Positions 11,002 to 19,080 of a stretch of DNA of 64,000 bases are shown in pieces (within the stretch, counting starts at the first letter, position 1; each line of letters begins with the position of its first letter). A program made the position numbers and the translations under genes. The DNA comes from Candidatus Tisiphia endosymbiont of Sialis lutaria (lineage in GTDB: Bacteria > Pseudomonadota > Alphaproteobacteria > Rickettsiales > Rickettsiaceae), in the NCBI RefSeq assembly GCF_964026535.1, contig NZ_OZ032153.1, forward strand, positions 1,054,001-1,118,000, written 5' to 3'. The notes under the pieces are model-generated. The model saw nothing but the letters and a program-made list of their open reading frames with translations, was not told where the DNA came from and searched no databases.

Positions 11002-11874
11002 TTATGCAACTTTTTGTTTATAGTACATCAAGCTAGGAGTCCTATACCCCAATGCTTGGTGCATTCTTTCGTGGTTATAAAAATCGATATATTCCTTAAT
11101 AGCTGCTTTTGCCTCCTTTACAATTGTTAAAATTATTCGATAAATTTTTTCCTGTTTCAACGAACGCCAAAATCGCTCAATAAACACGTTGTCCAAAGCT
11201 CTACCTTTGCCATCCATACTTATTTGAATATTATATTTTTTTAAAATACAGATAAATTGCTCAGACGTAAATTGCACTCCTTGGTCTGTGTTAAAAATCT
11301 TTGGTATACCATATTGTTCTATAGCTTCCTCAAGAGCCTCTACACAAAAAGTACTTTCTAAACTAATAGATACCCGCCAGCTAAGTATATAACGACTGTG
11401 CCAATCCATAATGGCTACCAAATAAACAAATCCTTGTTGCAACCTTATGTAAGTGATATCTGAACACCATACTTGATTTGAGTATGTTCCCTCTAAATCT
11501 TTTAATAAATAAGGATATATTTTATGTGCCTGATTTCTTTTACTCAAATTCATTTTAGGATAAACAGCTTCAAGACCCATTATTTGGTAGTAACGTCTAA
11601 CAGCTTTACGACCTACCGAAAAACCTTGGGCTTGTAAATATTTAGCCATCCGTCGCATACCATAATATGGATGCATAGTATAGGTCTCATCAATTATTGC
11701 CATGATCTTAAGTTCTTGTTCACTAATAGCAGTAGGTTGATAGTAGTAGGTTGACCTACTAATACCCAACAACTTACACTGTTGTATAATTGTTAATTTA
11801 TTATGATTAGGCTCTATCATATTACACCTAACCTTTAAGTCCAAACAATGCAGATTTTTTTTTGAGCCAGTCAC
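11002..11874 (-). CDS. IS3 transposase OrfB (rve integrase core)
   Basis: Catalytic subunit of the IS3 element, 290 residues in this frame. An HTH_21-like region (YYGMRRMAKYLQAQGFSVGRK) is followed by the integrase core with the DDE residues in VWCSDITYIRL, FNTDQGVQFTS and DNVFIERFWRSLKQE. It is normally made as an OrfAB fusion by -1 frameshifting. A run of nine A residues on the coding strand (complement of 11855-11863) in the overlap with OrfA is a good slippery site. The frame is complete, so the element may be active. Confidence 0.93.
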   Translation of the reverse strand: MTGSKKNLHCLDLKVRCNMIEPNHNKLTIIQQCKLLGISRSTYYYQPTAISEQELKIMAIIDETYTMHPYYGMRRMAKYLQAQGFSVGRKAVRRYYQIMGLEAVYPKMNLSKRNQAHKIYPYLLKDLEGTYSNQVWCSDITYIRLQQGFVYLVAIMDWHSRYILSWRVSISLESTFCVEALEEAIEQYGIPKIFNTDQGVQFTSEQFICILKKYNIQISMDGKGRALDNVFIERFWRSLKQEKIYRIILTIVKEAKAAIKEYIDFYNHERMHQALGYRTPSLMYYKQKVA

Positions 11875-12127
11875 GCTCTACACTTAACTGTCCAATTTGT
11901 TCATATAGATTCTTGATTAACTCCTGCTGATTTGGATCAGCACTCTGTGTTTTACTCTTAAAGCCTTGTACTAATAATTCAAGCCCCTGTTTTTTCCAAT
12001 TACTTATCTGCGTTGCATGAACACCATACTTACTAGTTATTTGGGCTATTGTTAGCTCGCCCTTGATTGTCTCTATGACAATTTTTGATTTCTCCTCAGC
12101 ACTATATTGCCTTACTTGTTTTTTCAT
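11828..12127 (-). CDS. IS3 transposase OrfA (helix-turn-helix)
   Basis: DNA-binding subunit of the IS3 element, 99 residues. The N-terminal HTH_Tnp_1 domain (RQYSAEEKSKIVIETIKGE, then IAQITSKYGVHATQISNWK) is followed by a short leucine-zipper-like helix (NLYEQIGQLSVERDWLKKK). The slippery A run lies just before its stop codon, so ribosomes can shift into the OrfB frame. Upstream lies the truncated restriction gene. Confidence 0.92.
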   Translation of the reverse strand: MKKQVRQYSAEEKSKIVIETIKGELTIAQITSKYGVHATQISNWKKQGLELLVQGFKSKTQSADPNQQELIKNLYEQIGQLSVERDWLKKKSALFGLKG

Positions 12128-12156
12128 CTCTAGCTCTCCTTTTTTGCTAAAGAATT

Positions 12157-12798
12157 CTATCTCATTTCTTCTATTTTTGTGTCCAAAATATGGAGACCAT
12201 TATAATATTTCTCATCAATAATCTTACAAAAGATTAGTTTAATCATTTCGCTTCCAAGCTTTTCTTTCCTACTAATATTTGTATTAGAATATAAAGTATT
12301 TAGTATACGCCTAAAAACAGGTTTTAGATTTTTAACAGGTTTTAATTTATCTTTTGTTATATTACCTATTGCTTCTATCGTTTCTCCTTTTTTCGGTATG
12401 TTAAATAGACAATCTTTCTTTACTTCTCCTTTAGAATTTTTATATAAATATTCAATTTCTTCTCCATTAGTCCAAACTCCGAACAAAGCAGAAGTAGCTT
12501 GCATATAACTCGTCAGTTGTTCTAAACCGTCTTTTCTACTTTTCTTTTTAACCTCAACAATACCAAGTATATCGCTATATTGATTTCTATTTTTTGATTT
12601 ATTTTTATATATTACAATATCTGCTTTTTTTACAGAGCTACCCATTTGTATTGAAACTTCAATATCTAATTGCTCTTTGTCATAAAAATAGTCGTCATAC
12701 AATATCTTTTCATATTCTTGTCGTACTTTTTCTTCAGGCTTTTTTAAATCTACAGCTTTGTTTGTTGCAAAGTCATTAATGTATCCATCCTTTAACAT
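12157..12798 (-). pseudogene. Truncated HsdR_N / type I methyltransferase-like protein
   Basis: The first 213 residues of a restriction-modification protein. The N-terminal nuclease-fold domain (HSDR_N type) shows PEEKVRQEYEKIL, an Asp in KADIVIY and the EVKKK motif near residue 78. After residue 165 the sequence (LGSEMIKLIFCKIIDEKYYN) resembles the N-terminal domain of an HsdM methyltransferase subunit, which suggests a nuclease-methyltransferase fusion. The frame ends immediately beside the IS3 element, and no methyltransferase catalytic motif follows. No missing part is visible on the other side of the IS. Non-functional remnant most likely. Confidence 0.65.
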
Positions 12799-12840
12799 AC
12801 TAATTTTTATTGATTACCCTAACTTATACTTATATTATTC

Positions 12841-13284
12841 TCATTTGCCATCAGTTGATTTACCATCACTATCGTTAGAATTGTCAGGAGAGTCATAAGG
12901 ATTGCGATAAGGGAGCATTTCCGGTACAGTTCCATCTTTAGGCAATAACTTCTTTAATCCGTCTTCTAAAGCTTTCTCACCGGTTTCTTCTCTAACCTCA
13001 TATTTTGGTGGATCTCCTAAACATTTCCAAAAATTGGTTAAATTTTCAAAGTTGGGACCTAATTTTGGAGTACAATGTTGAGCAATTGATTTTGACGTAT
13101 CAAGAATTTCAGTGGTAGCAGTTGTTATATAGCTGATAAGTCCAATTTGTTCGAGTCCTTTAGCTACCCAAAATAATATTACCAGAGAAGCAACAGCTAT
13201 CATAACGTACCATTTGGCTATGATAGTCCATAAAAACATTCCCATAGGGTTAGCTGCTATTAGTCTTCTTAAAGCTTGCCACAT
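12841..13284 (-). CDS. Small membrane protein, DUF2670-like
   Basis: A 147-residue protein with one or two hydrophobic segments in the first 60 residues (MGMFLWTIIAKWYVMIAVASLVILFWVA, given here by its ends at about 14-42) and a hydrophilic tail rich in Asp, Ser and Pro ending in SDGKSTDGK. It resembles a Rickettsiales-restricted family of unknown function that I believe is DUF2670; this is from memory, not a search. It lies upstream of ccmB on the same strand in a rather AT-rich setting. Confidence 0.55.
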   Translation of the reverse strand: MWQALRRLIAANPMGMFLWTIIAKWYVMIAVASLVILFWVAKGLEQIGLISYITTATTEILDTSKSIAQHCTPKLGPNFENLTNFWKCLGDPPKYEVREETGEKALEDGLKKLLPKDGTVPEMLPYRNPYDSPDNSNDSDGKSTDGK

Positions 13285-13396
13285 ATATATAATTACCGAA
13301 AAATAGTTAAAAAATCTACGAGTAGAAATTACATGAATTGTAAAAAAATAACAATTTTTTTATTAGTGCAAGGGTCAGTATAGTGTATAATTAAAA

Positions 13397-14044
13397 TTAA
13401 ATGTTGTAAATATTCTTAATTAGATAGGATGAGAGATAAAATATTATTGGTACAAGAACCATATTGATACCAATCATAACAAAAATTAGATTGATATTAT
13501 CAAAATTTTGTAAAACAAGACCGCTAAGTATGATGTTGGGTATTAGTAGCGGCATGATTAATATTGCTAATAGATTAGTATTTGACCTAAAATAGCTTTG
13601 AACAGCTCCAATTAAAACTAATAGGCTACTGGACAAAATTAATAATAGAATTAGATTGATCAAAAGATAGCTTACTGTTAGCATGTCAAGATCGAAGATA
13701 ATATAAATTATTGGCATATTTAATAAAGCACTGGTGAGGGAACTAACAATTATGGTAATTAATTTAGCGGCAATAATTTCACTCTCATTGAAGCTAGATA
13801 ATAGTAACTCTAAACTTCCGTCCTCAACATCTTGCTGAAATATTAGACTAGAAAAGCCAATTAGAGCTATCGGTAAAACAATTACTGAAAAAATAATTCC
13901 AAATTTTTTAATATCTGTTTGGTCATTAATTAAAGCAGTACTGAAAATACAAAATAAAAAGAATATAAATAGATATTTACTAAGATTATTAATACGATTT
14001 TGAATTAAATATTCCCATTTGATCAGCTGTATTAGTTTATGCAT
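13397..14044 (-). CDS. ccmB: Haem exporter CcmB
   Basis: Membrane subunit of the CcmAB(C) haem exporter used in system I cytochrome c maturation. The 215-residue protein has about six hydrophobic segments, and the sequence FQQDVEDGSLELLLSS after the second segment is characteristic of CcmB, as is the length. The ATPase CcmA is not adjacent. It fits with cycM, a c-type cytochrome encoded at 50852 in this window. Confidence 0.85.
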   Translation of the reverse strand: MHKLIQLIKWEYLIQNRINNLSKYLFIFFLFCIFSTALINDQTDIKKFGIIFSVIVLPIALIGFSSLIFQQDVEDGSLELLLSSFNESEIIAAKLITIIVSSLTSALLNMPIIYIIFDLDMLTVSYLLINLILLLILSSSLLVLIGAVQSYFRSNTNLLAILIMPLLIPNIILSGLVLQNFDNINLIFVMIGINMVLVPIIFYLSSYLIKNIYNI

Positions 14045-14184
14045 ATAACTATAGTAGAATTGATTGAATTAAGAGTGGTCTTGGCTCTGTCTGTGTATGT
14101 TTTCTAATGGAGCTATTACTTTGGTTAATTATAACAAACATAATAATGACTGCAACTTAAGACTTTGGAAAAATTTTTAAATAT

Positions 14185-14258
14185 ATAGTCAATTGATGAA
14201 AAGTTGGGAACATTGTCACTCGTCGCTCCTAGCCTCAAATTCTCCTGAATTGACTATA
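14185..14258. repeat. Family A palindromic element, short form
   Basis: Begins ATAGTCAATTGATGA and ends CTGAATTGACTATA, so the two ends are inverted repeats. At 74 bases it is shorter than the 105-107-base copies at 25014 and 27357. It sits just before the small membrane-protein gene and makes up the first 20 or so residues of the longer possible frame. Confidence 0.8.
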
Positions 14259-14279
14259 ACAAATAATGGAGATATAACT

Positions 14280-14582
14280 ATGCTCAATAATACAGGTGAT
14301 GGTTTGTCAAAGGATAATAGTTTCTTGAATAGTAAATGGGGCTATTTTACTAAAGGGTTCGGGAGCGTCGTGGTAGTAGCAACTGGATTACTTGTTTGTT
14401 TAGGCATACATAAGGTGCTAAAATGTATGATGCCGAATCGTTATTTTAATACTGAAGCAGGGCTGGATCAGTTAGCAGAAGTTCCCTTACAACCTATAAA
14501 TGGCGGTGTAATAAATGGTGATGTACCAACTAATCAAAATAATGATGTAGATGTTCCATTAATGGCCGAAAATGCACTATAA
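14280..14582 (+). CDS. Small single-pass membrane protein
   Basis: A protein of 100 residues that I do not recognise. I chose the ATG at 14280 because it follows the purine-rich AATGGAGATATAACT and because the longer frame from 14193 reads out of a family A repeat. One clear membrane segment lies at about residues 26-47 (GSVVVVATGLLVCLGIH), followed by a short basic stretch and an acidic, Asn-rich tail. No signal-peptidase site is obvious. It may be a lineage-specific protein. Confidence 0.5.
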   Translation: MLNNTGDGLSKDNSFLNSKWGYFTKGFGSVVVVATGLLVCLGIHKVLKCMMPNRYFNTEAGLDQLAEVPLQPINGGVINGDVPTNQNNDVDVPLMAENAL

Positions 14583-14705
14583 AGAATTCTGTTCACTATC
14601 TTATTATGTTTCAACAGTAATAATAGAATATATCAAACACATAATCGATGCAACACAAAGTCCAACACCAATCTCAATGGTAAAAATACCAATATGTTGA
14701 GCCAG
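14583..14705 (-). pseudogene. Degraded copy of the mnhB 3' end
   Basis: Bases 14615-14705 match 15482-15572, near the 3' end of the antiporter gene, at 89 of 91 positions by eye. Weaker similarity continues to about 14583 and covers the codons for the last residues (AGTGAACAGA against AGTGAGCAGA). It lies just downstream of the toxin-antitoxin ORF, so this ORF is bracketed by the intact 3' end and this remnant. Confidence 0.85.
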
Positions 14706-14727
14706 TTAGCTACATTTTTGTAAGTGA

Positions 14728-15363
14728 CTATAAATGATGCGGCTGACTCTCAACTTTTAACTGGAGTCCTAAAGCAGTTAATAAGGAGCCAATATTATCA
14801 AAACTAGGATTTCCTTTACTAGATAATATCTTATATATATGTTGTCTATTTATATGAATATCTTTAGACATTTTCGTTATCCCCCCACTTGCAATAATAG
14901 CTTCTTTTAAAGTAGACAAAAATAATTCCTTATTACGATCTAGAAAATATTGTTCTAAAGCAGCATTCACATACTCCGTAACTTCTGCCTTATTTTCTAA
15001 TTGTTCTCTTAAGTAATTGGTAAATTTTTCCATATAATCATTCTCTAATTCAAGTATATCTATTATTTCTTGTGCTTTTTTGATGTCCCTACTTTGCGTG
15101 CCTTTATCGCCTGCATTTAATAAAAGAATTATTTTATTATCCTTTTCAAGAAAATATATTCTATATCCTTTTCCGAAGAAGAACCTTAATTCATATAGAT
15201 TGTCCTTAATATGCTTATAGTCTCCATATACACCGTATTCCAATCTAACTAGCCTATTATTGATTCGTCCTCGTATTTGAATATCTAGTTTCTGTAACCA
15301 TTCTTTAATATAGCATTTTCCATTCTTTGTTACAAAAAAATGTATGTCTTTAATTTTTAGCAT
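14728..15363 (-). CDS. Fused HI1419-type toxin and HI1420-type antitoxin
   Basis: One frame holds what are normally two genes. The first 100 residues (WLQKLDIQIRGRINNRLVRLE, YGDYKHIKDNLYELRFFFGKGYRIYF, NAGDKGTQSRDIKKAQEI) are a RelE/ParE-superfamily toxin of the HI1419 type. The last 75 (LEQYFLDRNKELFLSTLKEA, MSKDIHINRQHIYKILSSKGNPSFDNI, LGLQLKVE) are an HTH antitoxin of the HI1420 type. A stretch with several charged helices links them where a stop and start would be expected. I prefer the ATG at 15363 (MLKIKDIHFF); the frame is open up to a GTG at 15408. Whether the fusion is toxic, inactive or self-neutralised is unknown. Confidence 0.8.
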   Translation of the reverse strand: MLKIKDIHFFVTKNGKCYIKEWLQKLDIQIRGRINNRLVRLEYGVYGDYKHIKDNLYELRFFFGKGYRIYFLEKDNKIILLLNAGDKGTQSRDIKKAQEIIDILELENDYMEKFTNYLREQLENKAEVTEYVNAALEQYFLDRNKELFLSTLKEAIIASGGITKMSKDIHINRQHIYKILSSKGNPSFDNIGSLLTALGLQLKVESQPHHL

Positions 15364-15440
15364 TAGATTAATTACTTCCGTTATCGTAGGCAACCTCCTA
15401 GTATACACAACTTTATTGTCGCACAGAGAAGGCTTCTTGT

Positions 15441-15899
15441 CTAATGATTTTTAATCTGCTCACTTTTAATAATATTACTTGCAGTAATAATAGAATATAT
15501 CAAACACATAACCGATGCAACACAAAGTCCAACACCAATCTCAATGGTAAAAATACCAATATGTTGAGCTAGCAATTTATCATCTGCCAAAGAATAATAA
15601 TTTAAATAATTATCGTCAAATAATATTGATACCATACCGGTTAGGGCATAGATCAATACTCCGATAGTAGCCATACCAACTAGTAAATCAGTAGAGAAAT
15701 ATTGCCGTAATTTAAATTGACCATGAACTAAATCAAAACCAATTATCGTAGAAGCAAATATAGTACCAGCCTGGAATCCGCCCCCTGGTGATGCATCACC
15801 ATTAATTTGAATATATAGACCATATAAAAATATATAGGGTAAGATAAAAAGAGTAGAATGTTTTATAATAATAAAATTTCTCAGTATTATTTTAAGCAT
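15441..15899 (-). CDS. mnhB: Na+/H+ antiporter MnhB subunit
   Basis: Membrane subunit of a multi-subunit Mrp-type monovalent cation/proton antiporter. The hallmark YGLYIQINGDASPGGGFQAG is present, and four hydrophobic segments are visible. I chose the ATG at 15899, giving 152 residues, because it overlaps the end of the upstream antiporter gene by 8 bases, the usual coupling; the longer frame adds Tyr-rich residues from inside that gene. The mnhC and mnhD genes expected downstream are not in the window; a toxin-antitoxin ORF and a copy of this gene's tail are there instead. Confidence 0.88.
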   Translation of the reverse strand: MLKIILRNFIIIKHSTLFILPYIFLYGLYIQINGDASPGGGFQAGTIFASTIIGFDLVHGQFKLRQYFSTDLLVGMATIGVLIYALTGMVSILFDDNYLNYYSLADDKLLAQHIGIFTIEIGVGLCVASVMCLIYSIITASNIIKSEQIKNH

Positions 15900-16623
15900 C
15901 TTTAGTAATTTTTTGTGAGAATAGTAATAATACCGATATTCCAGCAATTAAAATGACGGCAGTTTCTCCAAGAGTATCATACCCTCTATAGCTAGCTAAT
16001 AGGGCTGCAACAAAAGATGGAATGCCAATGTCACTTTTAGTATGTTCAATATAATATTTGGTTAGATGGTTTTGCAATGGAGAATCTATCGCTCCATATT
16101 CTAATAAATCAATCCCTGCGAAGGTTAATACTACTATAAAAATTATGCATATAATTGCTGAACTTATTACTCGTGTTGGTTTAAGATTAGACCTCTTGCA
16201 AAACTCTACTTCTGCTGGTAATTTGGACAATGATGCGGTACTCGAATCCTCACATACACTTAAGTACGCTGCGGTTCTGCGTTCCGCGTCTCCTTCAAAT
16301 TCCTCAGCATAAGCGAGTTTTGCAGGAGGTCTATTACTTTTCTGTACGGCTGACAGTTTGCTTAGAAACCCTAAAAATACACAGCTAGATAAACAGGCTC
16401 CCAGAGCTACTTCAGTCATTGCCACGTCGGGAGCATCCATCAGTAGATAAGATAAACCAATAAGTAAGCTAAACATAGAGTTTATTATCACTGTTTCTAA
16501 TAAAGAGTTACAAAATATCAGCTTAATTGATACGACAACAAGTAATATCAAGATTCCCACAAGCAACCAACTAGCTAGTTGGAAATTTATTATGTCTGGT
16601 ATAACAAATAAGCGATCAATCAT
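15892..16623 (-). CDS. Antiporter subunit with MbhD (DUF4040) and MbhE domains, with in-frame repeat
   Basis: Membrane subunit of the Mrp-type antiporter. The N-terminal part has the MbhD/DUF4040 pattern MDAPDVAMTEVALGACLSS; the C-terminal part has the MbhE pattern SYRGYDTLGETAVILIAG. Between them, residues about 98-145 (PAKLAYAEEFEGDAE to AEVEFCKRSN) are hydrophilic and correspond exactly to a 144-bp family B element at 16189-16332, 48 codons in frame. The element lies in the linker between the two membrane domains, where it may be tolerated. It overlaps mnhG by 4 bases upstream and mnhB by 8 downstream. Confidence 0.85.
   Translation of the reverse strand: MIDRLFVIPDIINFQLASWLLVGILILLVVVSIKLIFCNSLLETVIINSMFSLLIGLSYLLMDAPDVAMTEVALGACLSSCVFLGFLSKLSAVQKSNRPPAKLAYAEEFEGDAERRTAAYLSVCEDSSTASLSKLPAEVEFCKRSNLKPTRVISSAIICIIFIVVLTFAGIDLLEYGAIDSPLQNHLTKYYIEHTKSDIGIPSFVAALLASYRGYDTLGETAVILIAGISVLLLFSQKITKDA
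16189..16332. repeat. Family B palindromic element inside the antiporter gene
   Basis: 144 bases with inverted ends AGACCTCTTGCAAAACTC and GAGTTTTGCAGGAGGTCT. A second copy of the same length, also 144 bases, lies at 32260-32403 in non-coding DNA. The type matches the Rickettsia palindromic elements known to sit in protein genes. Confidence 0.88.
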
Positions 16624-16928
16624 TTTAATCCTTTTTGGTTATTTGGGCTTAATAGGGAAGCCTTACCAATTGCATGAGTAGATACCGGATTTAATATTAA
16701 AATCAATATAGCCGCAAAAAGCAATTTAAAAGAGCTATTAAAATCATGTTGTAAAAAAGCAAGCCCAACAAGCGACAAAGGTACTCCACAACATTCAATT
16801 ACACTGGCAGCATGAATTTTTGTATAAAAGTCAGGAAATCGAAAAAGCCCAACAATGCCAGAAAATATTGCTATAATTCCAAGTAGGGTTAATCCATAAC
16901 CAATAATAGATATCATAAATATCCTCAA
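16620..16928 (-). CDS. mnhG: Na+/H+ antiporter MnhG subunit
   Basis: Small membrane subunit of the Mrp-type antiporter, 102 residues with three hydrophobic segments. The family motif is clear: FSGIVGLFRFPDFYTKIHAA, then a Cys-Cys-Gly-Val-Pro stretch in the second half. The next gene overlaps it by 4 bases, so mnhG, the MbhD/MbhE gene and mnhB form one transcription unit running leftward. Confidence 0.88.
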   Translation of the reverse strand: MRIFMISIIGYGLTLLGIIAIFSGIVGLFRFPDFYTKIHAASVIECCGVPLSLVGLAFLQHDFNSSFKLLFAAILILILNPVSTHAIGKASLLSPNNQKGLK

Positions 16929-16965
16929 AAATTAAATTTATAACTAACCAGGGTGCTATGGTTAG

Positions 16966-18420
16966 CTATTCTCCTTGAGCAAGTGAATACCCTGCTTTCC
17001 CATCAAATTCAAAAAGATTCTCAATTTTAATAAAATCTATTTCTGCCTGGCTAAGTAGTTCAAGTAAATGGGCTATAGATAAATGGGTTATTCTTTCCCC
17101 ATTCTTCTTTGCCATAAAGCGACAACACCAATGATCAGATAATAATTCAAATCGTTCATCTCTGGGCCATAATTTAAGTCCCATGGAAGATACGGTTTTT
17201 AATTCTAAGTCACCTAAACTGATAGTTTGAATTTTTTCTGCTACCTCATGGGCAGTCAATGCCACCATCTGTATGAATACATCACTACCTACCAATTCTT
17301 TAACTTCTTTATTATTAATCGAATTATGTTCAATAGTTTGTTGTTGAGCAACTACTGAGGAATATGCAGCTGCTTTGAGGGTAGAAGGTTCAGTACCTAG
17401 TCTTTTCACTACTTCATCGGCAAATTCCGTAGTACCAACTTTTTTGCTAGATATTTTGTCATTGTAGATATCTCCAGTATGAACCCCATCCTCAATAGTT
17501 TTTTTCCAGGCATTCTCTACTAATGCAGCAATATCATGTTGTCCGATGTGAACTAGCATCATAATTGCGGCGTTAAGCAAACCAGAAGGATTAGCTATAT
17601 TACGACCAGCAATATCTGGGGCAGAGCCATGTACAGCTTCAAATAAAGCATAATTCTGCCCTATATTAGCAGAACCAGCGAGTCCTACTGAACCAGAAAT
17701 TTCTGCAGATACGTCAGATATAATATCACCATACAGATTTGAAGTTACAATGACATCAAATAATTCTGGCTGGGCTGCTAGCCTGGCAGTGCCGATATCT
17801 ATAAGATAATAGTCACCTTGAATCTGCTTATATTCATTAGCAATTTCCTCAAAAACCTTATGAAAAATTCCGTCAGACATTTTCATAATATTATCTTTAC
17901 TGAAACATGTAACCTTTTTACGATTATTTTTTATTGCATACTCAAAGGCATATCTAATAATTCTTTCGCTACCAACTCGGCTGATTAGCTTAAGAGACTC
18001 ATAAACATTGTGAGTTTGGCGATATTCAATTCCTGCATATAAATCTTCAACATTTTCCCTTACTATCACTACGTTTAGATGTGGATGTAGTGTTTTAACA
18101 AAAGGAGCATAAGAAATAGCAGGGCGAACATTAGCATAAAGAGATAGGGCTTTTCTAAGAGTTACATTTAAGCTTTTATACCCACCACCTAGAGGGGTGG
18201 TAATAGGTGCCTTTAGAAGTATCTTAGTTCTTGCCAATGATTGCCAAGTATCTTGTGCTATCCCTGAAGTATAATGCTTCTGGTATAATTTTTCTCCTAC
18301 TTCCACTACTTCTATACGTATTCTAGCAGAAGCTTCCTTTAAAATATATAATACCGCTTGCATGATTTCTGGACCTATACCATCACCATAAGCCACTGTA
18401 ATAGGCGTGAATTCTTTCAT
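16966..18420 (-). CDS. icd: Isocitrate dehydrogenase (NADP type)
   Basis: Converts isocitrate to 2-oxoglutarate in the TCA cycle. The phosphate/substrate-binding segment is NVTLRKALSLYANVRP, followed by VRENVEDLYAGIEY, NLYGDIISDVSAEISGSVGL and the nucleotide-binding HGSAPDIAGRNIANPSGLL. The protein is 484 residues, longer than E. coli Icd because of a C-terminal extension of about 140 residues, as is typical of Rickettsia Icd. The next gene, an OmpH/Skp homologue, is 13 bases upstream on the same strand. Confidence 0.95.
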   Translation of the reverse strand: MKEFTPITVAYGDGIGPEIMQAVLYILKEASARIRIEVVEVGEKLYQKHYTSGIAQDTWQSLARTKILLKAPITTPLGGGYKSLNVTLRKALSLYANVRPAISYAPFVKTLHPHLNVVIVRENVEDLYAGIEYRQTHNVYESLKLISRVGSERIIRYAFEYAIKNNRKKVTCFSKDNIMKMSDGIFHKVFEEIANEYKQIQGDYYLIDIGTARLAAQPELFDVIVTSNLYGDIISDVSAEISGSVGLAGSANIGQNYALFEAVHGSAPDIAGRNIANPSGLLNAAIMMLVHIGQHDIAALVENAWKKTIEDGVHTGDIYNDKISSKKVGTTEFADEVVKRLGTEPSTLKAAAYSSVVAQQQTIEHNSINNKEVKELVGSDVFIQMVALTAHEVAEKIQTISLGDLELKTVSSMGLKLWPRDERFELLSDHWCCRFMAKKNGERITHLSIAHLLELLSQAEIDFIKIENLFEFDGKAGYSLAQGE

Positions 18421-18433
18421 TATAACCTCAAAA

Positions 18434-18994
18434 TTATTCGTATTTAATTATAACATGTTTTAATTGATTATTTAGCTCCGCTATTACTTCTTGGGTAATA
18501 TTTAAGGTATTTTTAGCAAATAAAATTTGAGTATTAGGTATAACCAAATCAAGATTATGCTTTTCGGCTAAATCATTTATAATTTTTATGATTGTTTCTT
18601 GTACCTTACCTATGCCTTCAGCATGAGACTGTTCAAGGCGGGCTTTCCTATCTTGTATTTCTTTTTGTGCTATATTTACTTTTTTATTAAAAGCATTAAC
18701 TTCTTGCTCAAAAGCTGACTCACTTACAGAATTACGTTTTTCCATTAATAAATTATCTATTTTTTTAAGTTCTATATCCTTTTTTGATAAATCTTGTCGA
18801 ATTTGTTTACCTATCTGCTCTACAGTCTTTCTTATAGACTGGATTGCTGCAGAATGTTCTAAAACTGATTGTACGTCTACAATAGCAATTTTTGCGTCAA
18901 ATCTATTGTCAACGTTAGTATCAGACGCATAAATAGTTGAGCAGTAGTTAATTACTAAACAACTTATGATTGTTAACCAAATATAATGTTTCAT
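18434..18994 (-). CDS. OmpH/Skp-family periplasmic chaperone
   Basis: A periplasmic chaperone that would hold unfolded outer-membrane proteins on the way to the BAM complex. Residues 1-23 are a signal peptide (cleavage likely after IYASD or close by). The mature protein has the Skp pattern: a short beta strand (KIAIVDVQSVLEHSAAIQSI), a long charged helical hairpin with many Lys, Glu and Gln (about 50-140), and a final strand AEKHNLDLVIPN. Length of 186 fits the family. Its start is 13 bases upstream of icd, so the two may be cotranscribed. Confidence 0.85.
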   Translation of the reverse strand: MKHYIWLTIISCLVINYCSTIYASDTNVDNRFDAKIAIVDVQSVLEHSAAIQSIRKTVEQIGKQIRQDLSKKDIELKKIDNLLMEKRNSVSESAFEQEVNAFNKKVNIAQKEIQDRKARLEQSHAEGIGKVQETIIKIINDLAEKHNLDLVIPNTQILFAKNTLNITQEVIAELNNQLKHVIIKYE

Positions 18995-19080
18995 ATCTTT
19001 AATTTACTAATTCTATAAACCGCTTCGCCACCAAAAAGTGGTTCCTTGCCATGACAATTTATCATTCTCGCTTCCCATTG

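Larger units (their letters stand above)
10990..12150 (-). mobile_element. IS3-family (IS150-like) insertion sequence
   Basis: A two-ORF IS3 element, both ORFs on the minus strand and overlapping by 47 bases. The outer boundaries are approximate: I could not identify terminal inverted repeats with certainty, though a TGAGAT sequence at the orfA side (about 12155) would suit an IS3 terminus. The upstream end interrupts a restriction gene whose frame stops at 12157. Confidence 0.75.
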
